From Nocardia aurea (lineage in GTDB: Bacteria > Actinomycetota > Actinomycetes > Mycobacteriales > Mycobacteriaceae), in contig NZ_QCYJ01000154.1 of assembly GCF_003123685.1 (NCBI RefSeq), positions 150,204 through 214,203 on the forward strand: a DNA stretch of 64,000 nt, read 5' to 3'. Made by a program: the position numbers and the translations under genes. The notes under the pieces were generated by a model. It did not search any database and was not told the origin of the DNA. It saw only the letters and a list, made by a program, of their open reading frames with translations. Each line of letters opens with the position of its first letter. Position 1 is the first letter of the stretch. This document shows, in pieces, positions 15,582 to 24,726 of the stretch.

Positions 15582-18086
15582 GTGCGAGTAGCGCAGTCCT
15601 GGCTGACCGAAATCATCCAGCGCACCACCCCCGAGTGGTCGGTGACGCCGGAGGAACTGGATGCCGGATTCGTCCGAGTCGGCCTCGAGGTCGAGGAGGT
15701 CGACGAACTCCGGCCGGTGACGGGCGATATCGACAAACCCCTTGTCGTCGGCCGGGTCGCCGAGATCACCGAACTGACCGAGTTCAAGAAGCCGATCCGC
15801 TTCTGCAAGGTCGACGTCGGCAATCCCGAACCGCAGGAGATCGTCTGCGGCGCGAGCAATTTCGCCGTGGGCGACCTGGTCGTGGTGGTACTGCCCGGCG
15901 GGGTGCTGCCCGACGGTTTCGCGATCTCCTCGCGCAAGACCTACGGTCACGTGTCCAACGGCATGATCTGCTCGGTCGCCGAACTCGGCATCGGCAAGGA
16001 TCACAGCGGCATCCTGGTGCTCGAGCCGGGAACCGCGGAACCGGGCACCGACGCCAACGAACTGCTCGGCCTCGGCGACACCGTCATCGAACTGAACATC
16101 ACCCCCGACCGCGGCTACTGTTTCTCGGCGCGCGGCCTGGCCAGGGAACTGGCCTGCGGTTTCGACCTGGAATACGCCGATCTCGCGGTGCGCACCCTGC
16201 CCGACGACGAGAAGGACGCCTGGCAGGTGCGGCTCGAGCCGTCCTCCCAGTGCACCCGATTCGCGACGCGCAGGGTCACCGGCATCGACCAGTCGGCGGT
16301 GAGCCCGTGGTGGTTGCAGCGTCGACTGCTGTTGGCCGGAGTGCGCCCGATCTCGCCCGCGGTCGACGTCACCAACTACGTGATGCTCGAACTCGGTCAG
16401 CCGCTGCACGCCTTCGACGCCGCGAAGGTCAACGGCGCGCTGGTGGTGCGCACGGCCAACCGGGGCGAGACGCTGCGCACCCTGGACGAGGTGGAACGCA
16501 CCCTCGATGCCGAGGACGTGGTCATCGCCGACGATTCCGGCGTCATCTCGCTGGCCGGTGTGATGGGCGGGGCGACCACCGAGGTCGGCCACGACACCGT
16601 CGACGTGCTGCTCGAGGCCGCCACCTGGAACCCGCTGCTGATCTACCGGACCTCGCGCAGGCACAAGTTGGTCTCCGAGGCGGGGAAACGATATGAGCGC
16701 GTCGTCGATCCGGAGATCAATATCGCCGCGCTCGATCGCGCGGCCACCCTGCTGGCCGATATCACCGGCGGCACCATCGCGGCCGAACTGACCGATGTCC
16801 GGGTTCCGGTGGCAGCGCCCGCGCCGATCCGCATCGATATCGACCTGGCCGACCGGGTCGCCGGCATCACCTATCCGACCGGTACCTCGGCGCGTCGTCT
16901 GGCCCAGATCGGTTGCACGGTCGAGGTTTCCGTCGACGAGCAGACCGGACACGGTCAGCTCGTCGTGACCCCGCCGAGCTGGCGGCCGGATCTGACCCAG
17001 CCCGCCGACCTGGTGGAGGAGGTGCTGCGGCTGGAGGGACTCGAGCAGATCCCGTCCGTGCTGCCCAGTGCCCCGGCCGGTCGCGGACTGACCGCGACCC
17101 AGCGTCGCCGTCGTGCGGTCAGCCGCGCGCTCGCCTTCGCGGGCGGCATCGAAGTGCCCGCACCGCCCTTCCTCGCCGCCGGTGTCTTCGATGTCTGGGG
17201 ACTCGAGGCCGACGACCCGCGCCGGGCGACCACCCGGGTGCTGAACCCGCTCGACGTCGAGCGGGCCGAACTGGTCACCACCCTGCTGCCCGGACTGCTG
17301 GAGGTGGCGGCCCGCAACATCTCGCGCGGCGCGCGCGACCTCACCCTCTACGGCATCGCGCAGGTCGTGCTGCCCGGCGCGGACACCAGGGCGGTGGCGG
17401 CGCTGCCGGTCGACCGCAGGCCGACCGACGAGCAGATCGCCGAACTCATCGGCTCGCTGCCCGCCCAGCCGGTGCACGTCGCCGCGGTGCTGACCGGGCG
17501 TCGCGAGCCGCGCGGACCGTGGGGTCCGGGACGTCAGGCCGAGGCCGCCGACGCGTTCGCCCTCGCGGACACGGTCGCCGACGCGGCCGGAGTGACCTTC
17601 GAACGCCGTGCGGCGAACTACCTGCCGTGGCATCCGGGTCGCTGCGCGGAACTGCTGGTCGACGGAGTGGTCGTCGGTTACGCCGGTGAACTGCATCCGG
17701 CTGTACTCGAGCGCGCCGGTCTGCCCCCGCGCACCTGCGCGCTCGAACTCGACCTGGACGCGCTGCCGCTGGTCGAAGCGCGTCCCGTGCCCGTGGTGTC
17801 CCCGTTCCCCGCGGTCTTGCAGGACGTATCCGTGAGCGTGGAGAAGACCGTCGCCGCCGCGTCGGTCGAATCCGCGCTGCGCGGCGGTGGCGGCGAACTG
17901 CTCGAGGACATCGCCCTGTTCGACGTCTACGAGGGCGCGCAGGCAGGCGAGGGGCGCAAATCCCTCACCTACGCCCTGCGCTTCCGTGCGCAGGACCGGA
18001 CCCTCACCGAGGACGAGGCGAGTGCGGCGCGCGACGCCGCGGTCGCGGCTGCCGCGGAATCCGTCGGAGCCGTACTGCGCGGCTGA
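15582..18086 (+). CDS. pheT: Phenylalanyl-tRNA synthetase beta subunit
   Basis: 834-residue beta subunit. Domains: EMAP-like tRNA-binding fold (about 40-155), B3/B4 editing domain (about 215-390) that hydrolyses Tyr-tRNA(Phe), B5 (about 400-480), the catalytic-like core (about 490-690), and the C-terminal FDX-ACB anticodon-binding domain (about 740-834, starting SPFPAVLQDVSV). GTG 15582 gives RVAQSWLTEIIQ. Three 17-bp tandem repeats begin 4 nt after its stop. Confidence 0.96.
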   Translation: MRVAQSWLTEIIQRTTPEWSVTPEELDAGFVRVGLEVEEVDELRPVTGDIDKPLVVGRVAEITELTEFKKPIRFCKVDVGNPEPQEIVCGASNFAVGDLVVVVLPGGVLPDGFAISSRKTYGHVSNGMICSVAELGIGKDHSGILVLEPGTAEPGTDANELLGLGDTVIELNITPDRGYCFSARGLARELACGFDLEYADLAVRTLPDDEKDAWQVRLEPSSQCTRFATRRVTGIDQSAVSPWWLQRRLLLAGVRPISPAVDVTNYVMLELGQPLHAFDAAKVNGALVVRTANRGETLRTLDEVERTLDAEDVVIADDSGVISLAGVMGGATTEVGHDTVDVLLEAATWNPLLIYRTSRRHKLVSEAGKRYERVVDPEINIAALDRAATLLADITGGTIAAELTDVRVPVAAPAPIRIDIDLADRVAGITYPTGTSARRLAQIGCTVEVSVDEQTGHGQLVVTPPSWRPDLTQPADLVEEVLRLEGLEQIPSVLPSAPAGRGLTATQRRRRAVSRALAFAGGIEVPAPPFLAAGVFDVWGLEADDPRRATTRVLNPLDVERAELVTTLLPGLLEVAARNISRGARDLTLYGIAQVVLPGADTRAVAALPVDRRPTDEQIAELIGSLPAQPVHVAAVLTGRREPRGPWGPGRQAEAADAFALADTVADAAGVTFERRAANYLPWHPGRCAELLVDGVVVGYAGELHPAVLERAGLPPRTCALELDLDALPLVEARPVPVVSPFPAVLQDVSVSVEKTVAAASVESALRGGGGELLEDIALFDVYEGAQAGEGRKSLTYALRFRAQDRTLTEDEASAARDAAVAAAAESVGAVLRG

Positions 18087-18090
18087 TGAC

Positions 18091-18141
18091 GTCACGGAGA
18101 CCTCGCCGTCACGGAGACCTCGCCGTCACGGAGACCTCGCC
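18091..18141. repeat. Three perfect tandem copies of a 17-bp unit
   Basis: GTCACGGAGACCTCGCC occurs three times end to end (18091, 18108, 18125), followed by a diverged copy containing GGTCTCCG. CGGAGACC within each unit can pair with CGGTCTCCG-like sequence at about 18150-18158, giving alternative hairpins after pheT. Probably a variable-number repeat that also forms the terminator. Confidence 0.85.
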
Positions 18142-18359
18142 GTCGCGGTGGGGTCTCCGCGTCGCGGGGTGGGGCGAGAGTTCGCGAATCGCGTGCTCGA
18201 CCGTATTCGCTGATCACACGCCGACACAGCGGAGCCGGTGCGGCCGCTGTGTGCGCCGGTGTGGTCAGCGGGGAATTTCGCGAGCCGTGTGGACGGTTCT
18301 CCGATGACAGGGACGGCGACGTGACCGACGTGGCCGTGGTGACGACAGCGGAGGTTCCG

Positions 18360-18650
18360 ATGAGCGTGCGAGCACTGTGGAACGACGTGGTACTGGCCGA
18401 GAGCGCCGACACGGTTGTGGTGGAGGGCAATCACTATTTCCCGGCGGAGTCGATCAACAGGGAGTACTTCACCGCGAGCGACACCCATTCGGTATGCCCG
18501 TGGAAGGGCACGGCCTCCTACTACACCGTGACGGTCGACGGTCGGCAGAATCCCGATGCCGCCTGGTTCTACCCGGAACCGAAGAGCGCCGCCGAGCAGA
18601 TCCGCGACCGGGTCGCGTTCTGGCGCGGGGTCGACGTCGTCGAGAACTGA
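18360..18650 (+). CDS. DUF427 family protein
   Basis: 96-residue protein of unknown function. Family signatures are VRALWNDVVLAES near the start, VEGNHYFPAESI, CPWKGTASYYTV and the C-terminal NPDAAWFYPEPK. ATG 18360 follows GCGGAGGTTCCG, a strong ribosome binding site. No obvious operon partner: the next gene starts 57 nt later and has its own promoter region. Confidence 0.82.
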   Translation: MSVRALWNDVVLAESADTVVVEGNHYFPAESINREYFTASDTHSVCPWKGTASYYTVTVDGRQNPDAAWFYPEPKSAAEQIRDRVAFWRGVDVVEN

Positions 18651-18707
18651 CCGGATTCCCGGTCCGGCGAACTGTCGCCGACGGCGCGGGCCGAGTATGA
18701 AGAGGAC

Positions 18708-19475
18708 ATGCGACATCCGGCCGCCCCGATTCTCAACGCGCTGACGTTCATGCCCGAGCGGCAGGTGTCGCGCACACCCGCCGTCCTCGGTCTGTCGTAT
18801 ACCGATCTCACCCTGCGCACCGACGACGGCGAATCACTGCACGGCTGGTGGATGCCGGCAGCGCGCTCCCGGGGGCACATCCTGTTCGCCCACGGCAACG
18901 GCGGCACCATCGGCGATCGAGTGCCGATCTTCGCGATGCTCAACGAAATGGGCTTCGACGTACTGGCATTCGACTATCGCGGATACGGTCGCAGCACCGG
19001 CCGCCCGACCGAACACGGCACCTACCTCGACGTGCGCGCCGCGCGCCGGAGTCTGCTCGGGCAACGGGGCGTCGACCCCGAACGGGTGCTGTATCTGGGC
19101 AAGTCGCTCGGCGGCGGCGTCATGCTCGAACTGTGCACCGAGCATCCGCCCGCCGGGCTGATCCTGATGTCCACCTTCACCGGAATCCGGGACGCGGCCA
19201 GGTCGATCTACCCGTACCTGCCGAGCCCGTTCGTTCCCGACGCCTACCCGAGTCTGCGGCGGATCCGCACGCTGCGCGCACCGGTGCTGATCATGCACGG
19301 CGACCGCGACGAACTGCTTCCGCTGCGTCACGCCGAACGGCTGTACGCCGCCGCGCCCGAGCCGAAGCGGTTGGAGGTGTTCCCCGGCGCGGGCCACAAC
19401 GACCTGATCGCCACCGACGGCGGACGGTGGATGGGACTTGTGCGCGGCTTCGCCGGGGACGTTCTCGGCACCTGA
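18708..19475 (+). CDS. Alpha/beta hydrolase of the BEM46/ABHD13 type
   Basis: 255-residue serine hydrolase with unknown substrate. Key parts: HGNGG oxyanion motif (near 64), DYRGYGRSTGRP, nucleophile elbow GKSLGGG (Ser near 137), HGDRDELLP (acid) and GAGHNDL (catalytic His near 230). The N-terminal 20 residues could form a short membrane-associated helix as in related proteins. It starts at ATG 18708 and stands alone in transcription direction with the following two genes. Confidence 0.82.
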   Translation: MRHPAAPILNALTFMPERQVSRTPAVLGLSYTDLTLRTDDGESLHGWWMPAARSRGHILFAHGNGGTIGDRVPIFAMLNEMGFDVLAFDYRGYGRSTGRPTEHGTYLDVRAARRSLLGQRGVDPERVLYLGKSLGGGVMLELCTEHPPAGLILMSTFTGIRDAARSIYPYLPSPFVPDAYPSLRRIRTLRAPVLIMHGDRDELLPLRHAERLYAAAPEPKRLEVFPGAGHNDLIATDGGRWMGLVRGFAGDVLGT

Positions 19476-19516
19476 CGGTGTTTCCCGAGGTCAGCGGGTC
19501 GAGCGCAGGTGCTGCG

Positions 19517-19522
19517 TAACCT
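19517..19522 (+). promoter_or_regulatory. Leaderless -10 element
   Basis: TAACCT ending 6 nt before the ATG at 19529, with no ribosome binding site. Confidence 0.45.
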
Positions 19523-19528
19523 GGCGAC

Positions 19529-20038
19529 ATGAGTGATTACAGCGATATCGCCGCGAAACTGGCGGCGTTGTCGGACGCGGAACTGGTGGCTGTCCTGCGA
19601 CCCGTGGTGGCCGGACGGCCCGCCCTCTGGGCGCTGCGAAACGCGCTGGAGGAGTCATCGAGCGTCCATCATGCGGAACTGATCGATGATGTGAGTCCCG
19701 CCACCGGTACAGCGCCGTCGCATGACGCGCCCGCGCCGGACCCGGGATCGGGGCAGGTAGGGGGCGGTATTCCGGTACCGCCGGTACCGGTACCACCGAC
19801 CGGAATTCCCGGCAGCCCCACGATCGGCGGATATTCGACCTCGGGGGTGCCATCCTTCGACTCCGTTCGCGATAAGGTCGAGCAGCGCTTCGGCACCGCG
19901 CAGGGGATGGGCGAACTCGACCGACAGACCCCGGCGGGCCGCAGCGCCGAAGAACAATTCGAGGCGCGTGAGAAAGCCGCGCGCGACCGTCTGGACCAGA
20001 TACGGAAATCGGTGCGCGGCAACGACGTCGATTCGTGA
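19529..20038 (+). CDS. Unrecognised 169-residue protein with Pro/Gly-rich centre
   Basis: No family recognised. Residues 1-55 are predicted helical (SDYSDIAAKLAALSDAELVA). Residues 60-110 form a Pro/Gly/Val linker with short repeats such as VPPVPVPPTGIPG, encoded by repeated GGTACC units. Residues 115-169 are charged and helical, ending KSVRGNDVDS. The layout (two helical ends joined by a flexible linker) suggests a protein-protein adaptor. It probably forms a unit with the gene 36 nt downstream. Leaderless start. Confidence 0.6.
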   Translation: MSDYSDIAAKLAALSDAELVAVLRPVVAGRPALWALRNALEESSSVHHAELIDDVSPATGTAPSHDAPAPDPGSGQVGGGIPVPPVPVPPTGIPGSPTIGGYSTSGVPSFDSVRDKVEQRFGTAQGMGELDRQTPAGRSAEEQFEAREKAARDRLDQIRKSVRGNDVDS

Positions 20039-20074
20039 CAGCGCGGCCCGGACCGCAGATATGGATGGAACTCG

Positions 20075-21094
20075 ATGAGCGAACCGCGTGAGATCGCCGA
20101 ACGGCTGCTCGACGCCCAGGTGGAATACCTGCTCGGCGAGGTGACCGGCGACCGCTTCGCGGAGGTCGTCGGCCGCGATATCGAGTCCGTGCTCGGGGTC
20201 GCCGACACCCTGGTGTTCCGCGAGATCGTGGACGTCGACCAGGCGAAGCAGACGGTGCGCACCATCGTCGACCTGATCGGCGGCAGCCCGGTCATCGCGG
20301 ATATGGTCGGCGTCTTCGCCGATTCGATCTACGACAACATCGCCGAGAACAACGATTACACTCTCGGCCAGGTGGTCGACCGCGAGCCCGTCGAGGCGCT
20401 GCTGGAGAAGATCTTCGCCATGCACCAGGCCCAGGAACGCATCCTGGACCGGCTGACCGAGAGCCCGCTTGTCGCCACCGTCGCCGCGAAATTCGTGGAC
20501 AAACTCATCAACGATTTCGTCGCCGCGAATCGGGAGCGCGCCGAGAAGATTCCCGGTGTCTCCTCACTGATGTCGCTGGGCCAGTCGGCGGCCAATCGGG
20601 CCAAGAAGGTCGCCGACAACAGTTTCGTCGGGGATCTCGCGGGCAAGGGAGCCCTGTTCGCCCTCAAACGCACGAACAACGCCATCCGGGAGATGTTGCG
20701 TGACGCGCCGGTGCATTCCGCCGCGATGGAATTCTGGGATCTGCACGCCGACGAACCCGTCAGCGGGTTGCGCGAATACCTGACCCGCAAGGATCTGAAC
20801 GAACTCGTCCTGCTCTGCTACGAGATCGCTGTCACCACCAGGGAGAAGCCGTATTTCGGCCTGCTTCTCGACGAATGCGTTGAGGTCTTCTTCCAGAAGT
20901 ACGGCGACTACACCCTCGCGGCCATGCTGCCCGAACTCGGTCTGACCGGGGACGATATCGCCACCGAGATCCTGCGCTACGGTCCCGCCGTCATCGAGGG
21001 CGCCAAACGCAACGGCGTCCTGGCCGGGCTGATCAGGGAACGTCTCGCGCCGTTCTACACCTCCGAGGCGGTGCTCGCGATCCTCGCGGGATAG
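20075..21094 (+). CDS. Unrecognised 339-residue helical protein
   Basis: Not assigned to a known family. Almost entirely alpha-helical, without signal peptide or clear transmembrane segment. Notable segments are VEYLLGEVTGDRFAEVVGRD near the start, IVDLIGGSPVIADMVGVFAD and, near the end, LRYGPAVIEGAKRNGVLAGL. ATG 20075 lies 36 nt after the preceding gene, suggesting an operon. Converges on the espG-like gene. It may be a cytoplasmic or peripheral membrane protein; no function proposed. Confidence 0.6.
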   Translation: MSEPREIAERLLDAQVEYLLGEVTGDRFAEVVGRDIESVLGVADTLVFREIVDVDQAKQTVRTIVDLIGGSPVIADMVGVFADSIYDNIAENNDYTLGQVVDREPVEALLEKIFAMHQAQERILDRLTESPLVATVAAKFVDKLINDFVAANRERAEKIPGVSSLMSLGQSAANRAKKVADNSFVGDLAGKGALFALKRTNNAIREMLRDAPVHSAAMEFWDLHADEPVSGLREYLTRKDLNELVLLCYEIAVTTREKPYFGLLLDECVEVFFQKYGDYTLAAMLPELGLTGDDIATEILRYGPAVIEGAKRNGVLAGLIRERLAPFYTSEAVLAILAG

Positions 21095-21111
21095 CCGTTC
21101 GCGGCGCTCGC

Positions 21112-21885
21112 TCAGCGCGGCCGGTGATCGCCGTTGCGCACCTCGGTGACGGTACGGCTGATCATCTCCCGCAGGGTCGCGGTGATCCGTTGCCTGTCGG
21201 TGGGTTTCACGGTCACCACGCGACTGCCGAAACTGACGTAGCGGCCGTCGTCCTCGAAATCGGTGATCTGGAAATCCTTACGCCCACCGATATGGCGATT
21301 GTCGACGCTGCCGAGCGGATACACCCCGATATGGGTGGTCGCCGTGGTCCTGCGCGCGAAGAATCTGTCGAATTCCTCGCGCACCGTCGGTCGCCAGGCG
21401 TCGCGGACCACCGGCGGCGGCTTCTCCAATTCCTCGACCGGAACCTGCATCGGTTTACTCTGTCCGGCACGGCAATCCGGAATCGCCGTGAGCACGGCGG
21501 GCGCGAGATCCTCGGCATCGAGCAGCAGCAGATCGACATCGGCGCCGCGATCGTGGTCGATCCCCGGCGCCTGGACGGCGACCGCCGCATGCTGGAAATG
21601 CGACCCGCCGTGCGCCCTGATCTTGCGACGGTCGGTGCCGCCCCGAAATCCGGCCACCTCCACCCTGGCCTCGGGATTCAGCAGCACCTCCACCGCCCGC
21701 ACCAGGTCGTCGTCCATCTGCGGGACCACGGTCTGCGCGGCGGCCCGGCGCAGACGATCGGAATCCTCCTGGAATCGCTCGGTCGAACGATGCTGGAGGG
21801 GGTAGGGCAGCACGTCGCGCCCGGTCGACTCCCAGAGCACCCGGAATTCGAGCGCGGTGAAACGCCACCGCCGCAGCGTCGTCAT
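21112..21885 (-). CDS. EspG-family ESX secretion chaperone
   Basis: 257-residue EspG-like protein. EspG proteins bind cognate PE/PPE partners in the cytosol and keep them soluble before type VII secretion. Recognised from the N-terminal pattern MTTLRRWRFTALEFRVLWE, the central mixed sheet region and the C-terminal helix (TDRQRITATLREMISRTVTE). It is the last gene of a minus-strand operon (lipoprotein, small helical protein, PPE-like protein, EspG) and lies 22 nt after the PPE-like gene, its likely client. No ESX core component (EccA-E) is in the window. Confidence 0.75.
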   Translation of the reverse strand: MTTLRRWRFTALEFRVLWESTGRDVLPYPLQHRSTERFQEDSDRLRRAAAQTVVPQMDDDLVRAVEVLLNPEARVEVAGFRGGTDRRKIRAHGGSHFQHAAVAVQAPGIDHDRGADVDLLLLDAEDLAPAVLTAIPDCRAGQSKPMQVPVEELEKPPPVVRDAWRPTVREEFDRFFARRTTATTHIGVYPLGSVDNRHIGGRKDFQITDFEDDGRYVSFGSRVVTVKPTDRQRITATLREMISRTVTEVRNGDHRPR

Positions 21886-21907
21886 GCGAGATTCCCGCCG
21901 TTCTGTC

Positions 21908-23236
21908 TCACGCGCCGATGACCGGCGGGACGGTTCCCGGGAGGGAATCCAGTCCGGTGACCTGCTCGCCGTTCTCCTGGTTGATCAGATAGTCCGGGAT
22001 ACCTTTGCTCGACTCGTCGTCCTTGCCGCCGCGCGAACCGGGAGAACCCATACCTCCCATGCCGTTACGCCCCGTGCTCGACGCCGCTGCCGCGTTCGTC
22101 GAGGCACCCGCCGAGAGACCCGCCGCGACCGGAGTGCCGGTCACCGAACGTCCCGGAGACGGCGTGGACGAACCGCTCCCGGGGCTGCCCGACCTCGGCG
22201 AACCGGATCCCGAACCGCCCCGGGAGCCGGGATTGCTCCCGGTGGGATTCGCCGACGCCGGATTGGTCCCCGTGGGGTTCGCGCCCGCCGGATTGGTGGC
22301 GGGAGACTCGGATCTGGCGCTCTGCTGCTGCGACGACGGATTCGTCGACTGCGCGGACGTCGGTGAACCCTGGTCGGAGCCCTGCGGATTCGTGGGGGTT
22401 TCCGAGGGTGTCTCGCTCCGCGGATTCTCGGAACCGGACGGTGGATTCGTCGTCGGGCTCTTGCTCCGCTGTTGCGTGGGATCGCCGCCGCCGGTGGGGA
22501 TGTCGGTGTTGTTCGAGGTCCGGCTGGTCGGCGTGGGGATCACCGGGACGTTGGTGTCGGTCTCGACGATGACGGGGGCATAGACCGTCCGCAAAACCCG
22601 CACCGCCTCGGTATGCGCGGTATCGATCGCCTCCTGGTTGTCGCGCCATCCGCGCCCGGCGATCCAATGGCGGGTGTTCTCGACATTGGATCGCAGGTCG
22701 GGGGCATGCGGTACCAGAGCTTTGGTCGGTTCCAGACCGGATTTGAGTTCGGCCACCTTGTTGGCGGTCAGCTTCGCGGCATTGGACAGTTGCACCGCCT
22801 CGGTGCCGTAATCACTCACCGCCTTCGCTGCCGCGTTCCGCGATGCGCCCCGCCACATGCCTTCGTCCGTCGCGCGTTTCATCGCGTTGGTGAAATTGTT
22901 CAGCGAGGTCTCGGCACGTTTGCCGATCTCGTTCCACGCGGTCGCGAGATTGTCCACCGCCGCGATATCGATCCGGTCGACTTTCGCGCGCAGTTCCGCG
23001 GTGCCCGGGCGGTCGAAATCATCGGTCCGATGCACCGATTTCGGTCGGTAGGCGCCTTGAAACCCGATGCCGGACGCATCGTCGCGCACACCGTCGCGTT
23101 GCTGGTTGTACTTGCTCTGGATCGCGGCGGGATCGACACCGGGCTTGCGTTCCTCGCCCGCGATGAAGTCGGTGAGGTTCTCCAGCATGGCGGAGCCGAG
23201 GTCGCCGGCGCTCCATTCGAACATTCCGAATCCCAT
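21908..23236 (-). CDS. PPE-like/WXG-type ESX substrate with a long low-complexity linker
   Basis: 442-residue probable type VII secretion substrate. Residues 1 to about 190 are helical (WNEIGKRAETSLNNFTNAMK, then TDEGMWRGASRNAAAKAVSD with a WxG-like WRG turn). Residues about 225-400 are Ser/Thr/Pro/Asn/Gly-rich, including NPAG/NPTG/NPAS tandem units. The C-terminus PDYLINQENGEQVTGLDSLP followed by GTVPPVIGA is the conserved end seen in actinobacterial PPE-like proteins. Start ATG 23236 is 3 nt after the previous stop, so it is translationally coupled. The neighbouring EspG is its probable chaperone. Confidence 0.7.
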   Translation of the reverse strand: MGFGMFEWSAGDLGSAMLENLTDFIAGEERKPGVDPAAIQSKYNQQRDGVRDDASGIGFQGAYRPKSVHRTDDFDRPGTAELRAKVDRIDIAAVDNLATAWNEIGKRAETSLNNFTNAMKRATDEGMWRGASRNAAAKAVSDYGTEAVQLSNAAKLTANKVAELKSGLEPTKALVPHAPDLRSNVENTRHWIAGRGWRDNQEAIDTAHTEAVRVLRTVYAPVIVETDTNVPVIPTPTSRTSNNTDIPTGGGDPTQQRSKSPTTNPPSGSENPRSETPSETPTNPQGSDQGSPTSAQSTNPSSQQQSARSESPATNPAGANPTGTNPASANPTGSNPGSRGGSGSGSPRSGSPGSGSSTPSPGRSVTGTPVAAGLSAGASTNAAAASSTGRNGMGGMGSPGSRGGKDDESSKGIPDYLINQENGEQVTGLDSLPGTVPPVIGA

Positions 23237-23239
23237 GGG

Positions 23240-23623
23240 TTATCCCATCGCTTCGGTGTTGGTGTTGAAGTTCGCGGTATTGGTAACGTCCTGACCGGTG
23301 ATGCGTTTGATCGACAACGCCATGATTTCCCCCATATCTTTGACGACCTCCATATGGTTGTTGATCACCGATTCGATGGAGTTGTCTTCACCGCTCGCTT
23401 GCTTTTCGAACATACCTGCGAGGTCGTTCGCCATATCGAAATCGCCGAAGCCGGAGACGTTCTGCGTTTGGCGTACATATCGCGCCATATCGCGCAGGTC
23501 TTGGATCCGCTGATCACAGGCAGTCAGGCACTGCCGTGCCGCCTCTTCGCTGTCGAGATACAGCTCACCTGCCCGTGCCTGCGCGGCGAACTGCTCCCAC
23601 GTCGCGATGTCGGACTCGCTCAT
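23240..23623 (-). CDS. Small helical ESX-associated protein (WXG100/EspC-like)
   Basis: 127-residue helical protein lacking a signal peptide. It starts MSESDIATWEQFAAQARAGE and contains EEAARQCLTACDQRIQDLRD, typical of helical-hairpin partners in type VII loci. It would pair with the PPE-like protein encoded next (3 nt gap). CAGGGGGTGTC precedes ATG 23623. The C-terminus (TANFNTNTEAMG) is polar. Assignment rests on size, helix pattern and context more than on a specific motif. Confidence 0.6.
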   Translation of the reverse strand: MSESDIATWEQFAAQARAGELYLDSEEAARQCLTACDQRIQDLRDMARYVRQTQNVSGFGDFDMANDLAGMFEKQASGEDNSIESVINNHMEVVKDMGEIMALSIKRITGQDVTNTANFNTNTEAMG

Positions 23624-23638
23624 GACACCCCCTGTGTC

Positions 23639-24163
23639 CTATTTCGGTAGGACTGGCACAATCGCCGCACCGGCGCGTTCCAGAACCACGCACGGATCCT
23701 CTCGATTGCCTAGGTCTGCATAGTTCAATACCGAGAGCTGAAAGATGCCCTGGGTCGCTGAGAACACGACATCGCAACCGAGATCCTTGGACGTGCCCGC
23801 GACTCGAAACTGCCGTCCCGGGCGCCCCGCGACTGTCACGTCTTTGAAATCGACATTGCTGCCTTTGCTCTCGAACTCCGCGACAGTTCGACCTGTCGAG
23901 TAGATCGTCAGTGAATAGGTACTGCCATTCCATGCGCAGATTTCCCATCCGGACTGCTCGACCCCGGCGATCCCGGTCTCCTTCGTTGAAGGCTTGACAC
24001 CCGAAGCGACGAGCACATCGTCCGGTATCCCCGTACACGGATCGAACAGCTGCACCGGCGCGGCACTCACGCTGGTCGGACTCCCACTGGTCGAACTCTC
24101 ACACGCCATCAACCCGGGCGCGATCACCGCCGCAACCAGCACGAATTTCCATCGATGCGTCAT
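23639..24163 (-). CDS. DUF3558-type lipoprotein
   Basis: 174-residue lipoprotein. Signal peptide MTHRWKFVLVAAVIAPGLMAC with the lipobox LMAC (lipid on Cys21). The mature part has the DUF3558 pattern DPCTGIPDDVL, GWEICAWNG and GCDVVFSATQGIFQLSVLN, with two paired cysteines likely bridged outside the cell. ATG 24163 follows GGGTGGGG. First gene of the four-gene ESX accessory operon that runs to 21112; such lipoproteins commonly sit with PPE/EspG modules in Nocardia-type genomes. Confidence 0.8.
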   Translation of the reverse strand: MTHRWKFVLVAAVIAPGLMACESSTSGSPTSVSAAPVQLFDPCTGIPDDVLVASGVKPSTKETGIAGVEQSGWEICAWNGSTYSLTIYSTGRTVAEFESKGSNVDFKDVTVAGRPGRQFRVAGTSKDLGCDVVFSATQGIFQLSVLNYADLGNREDPCVVLERAGAAIVPVLPK

Positions 24164-24726
24164 CCCCACCCTCTCGACCCGCGACGACTCGGATTGCCCG
24201 ACTTTATCAGGGGCGGACGACACGCCGATCCGGGCGAGACCGCCCACTGTGATCGCCGCGAAATCGCCCTACACCTGCGGATTGTCCAGAGCACTGCGAA
24301 TGAGCCGTGTGGACGATCACCCCGATCACCACTGATCGGCGACTGTACGCGCCCACCGATCCTGCCGGTGCTCTCGTCGGAGGTCGCCACGGTTCGGTCT
24401 GCGCGTGCTCTCCGCGATCGACGGGGGCACGACGGCGGAACGGCGTGGCCCGGCCGAGCGGGCCGCTGGATCGGGGATTGCGATGCGCCGATGCCTCCGG
24501 TTTGCTCGTCGGTTCGGCAACCGCTCGAAAGTCACATCGAGCAGGCCTGTCTTGTGAGCGGATGGACATTCCGGAACCTACTGATTACCAGCGTGTTTAC
24601 AAACATTCCGTGTGTCCGTTTTGTCCGCATTTCGCGTTGACGGGCTTCGGCTCACTGTGGCAGCGTTCTCCTCACTTTCCGTCCGATCGGCGGGGGAGGC
24701 GGTGCGCTGGAGTTCGGAGGAGCAAG
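24164..24726. other. 563-bp divergent intergenic region
   Basis: Between the DUF3558 lipoprotein and the conservon kinase. It holds a small perfect hairpin CCGATCA-CCAC-TGATCGG (24322-24339) and a TTGACG hexamer (24637-24642) without a convincing -10. No supportable gene was seen on either strand. Confidence 0.5.

Noticed and set aside
15522..18095. 857-codon open frame on the minus strand
   Set aside because: Antisense shadow of pheT; composition is Gly/Arg/Val/His-rich without motifs.
18091..18141. CRISPR array
   Set aside because: Repeats are contiguous 17-mers without spacers, so it is a simple tandem repeat.
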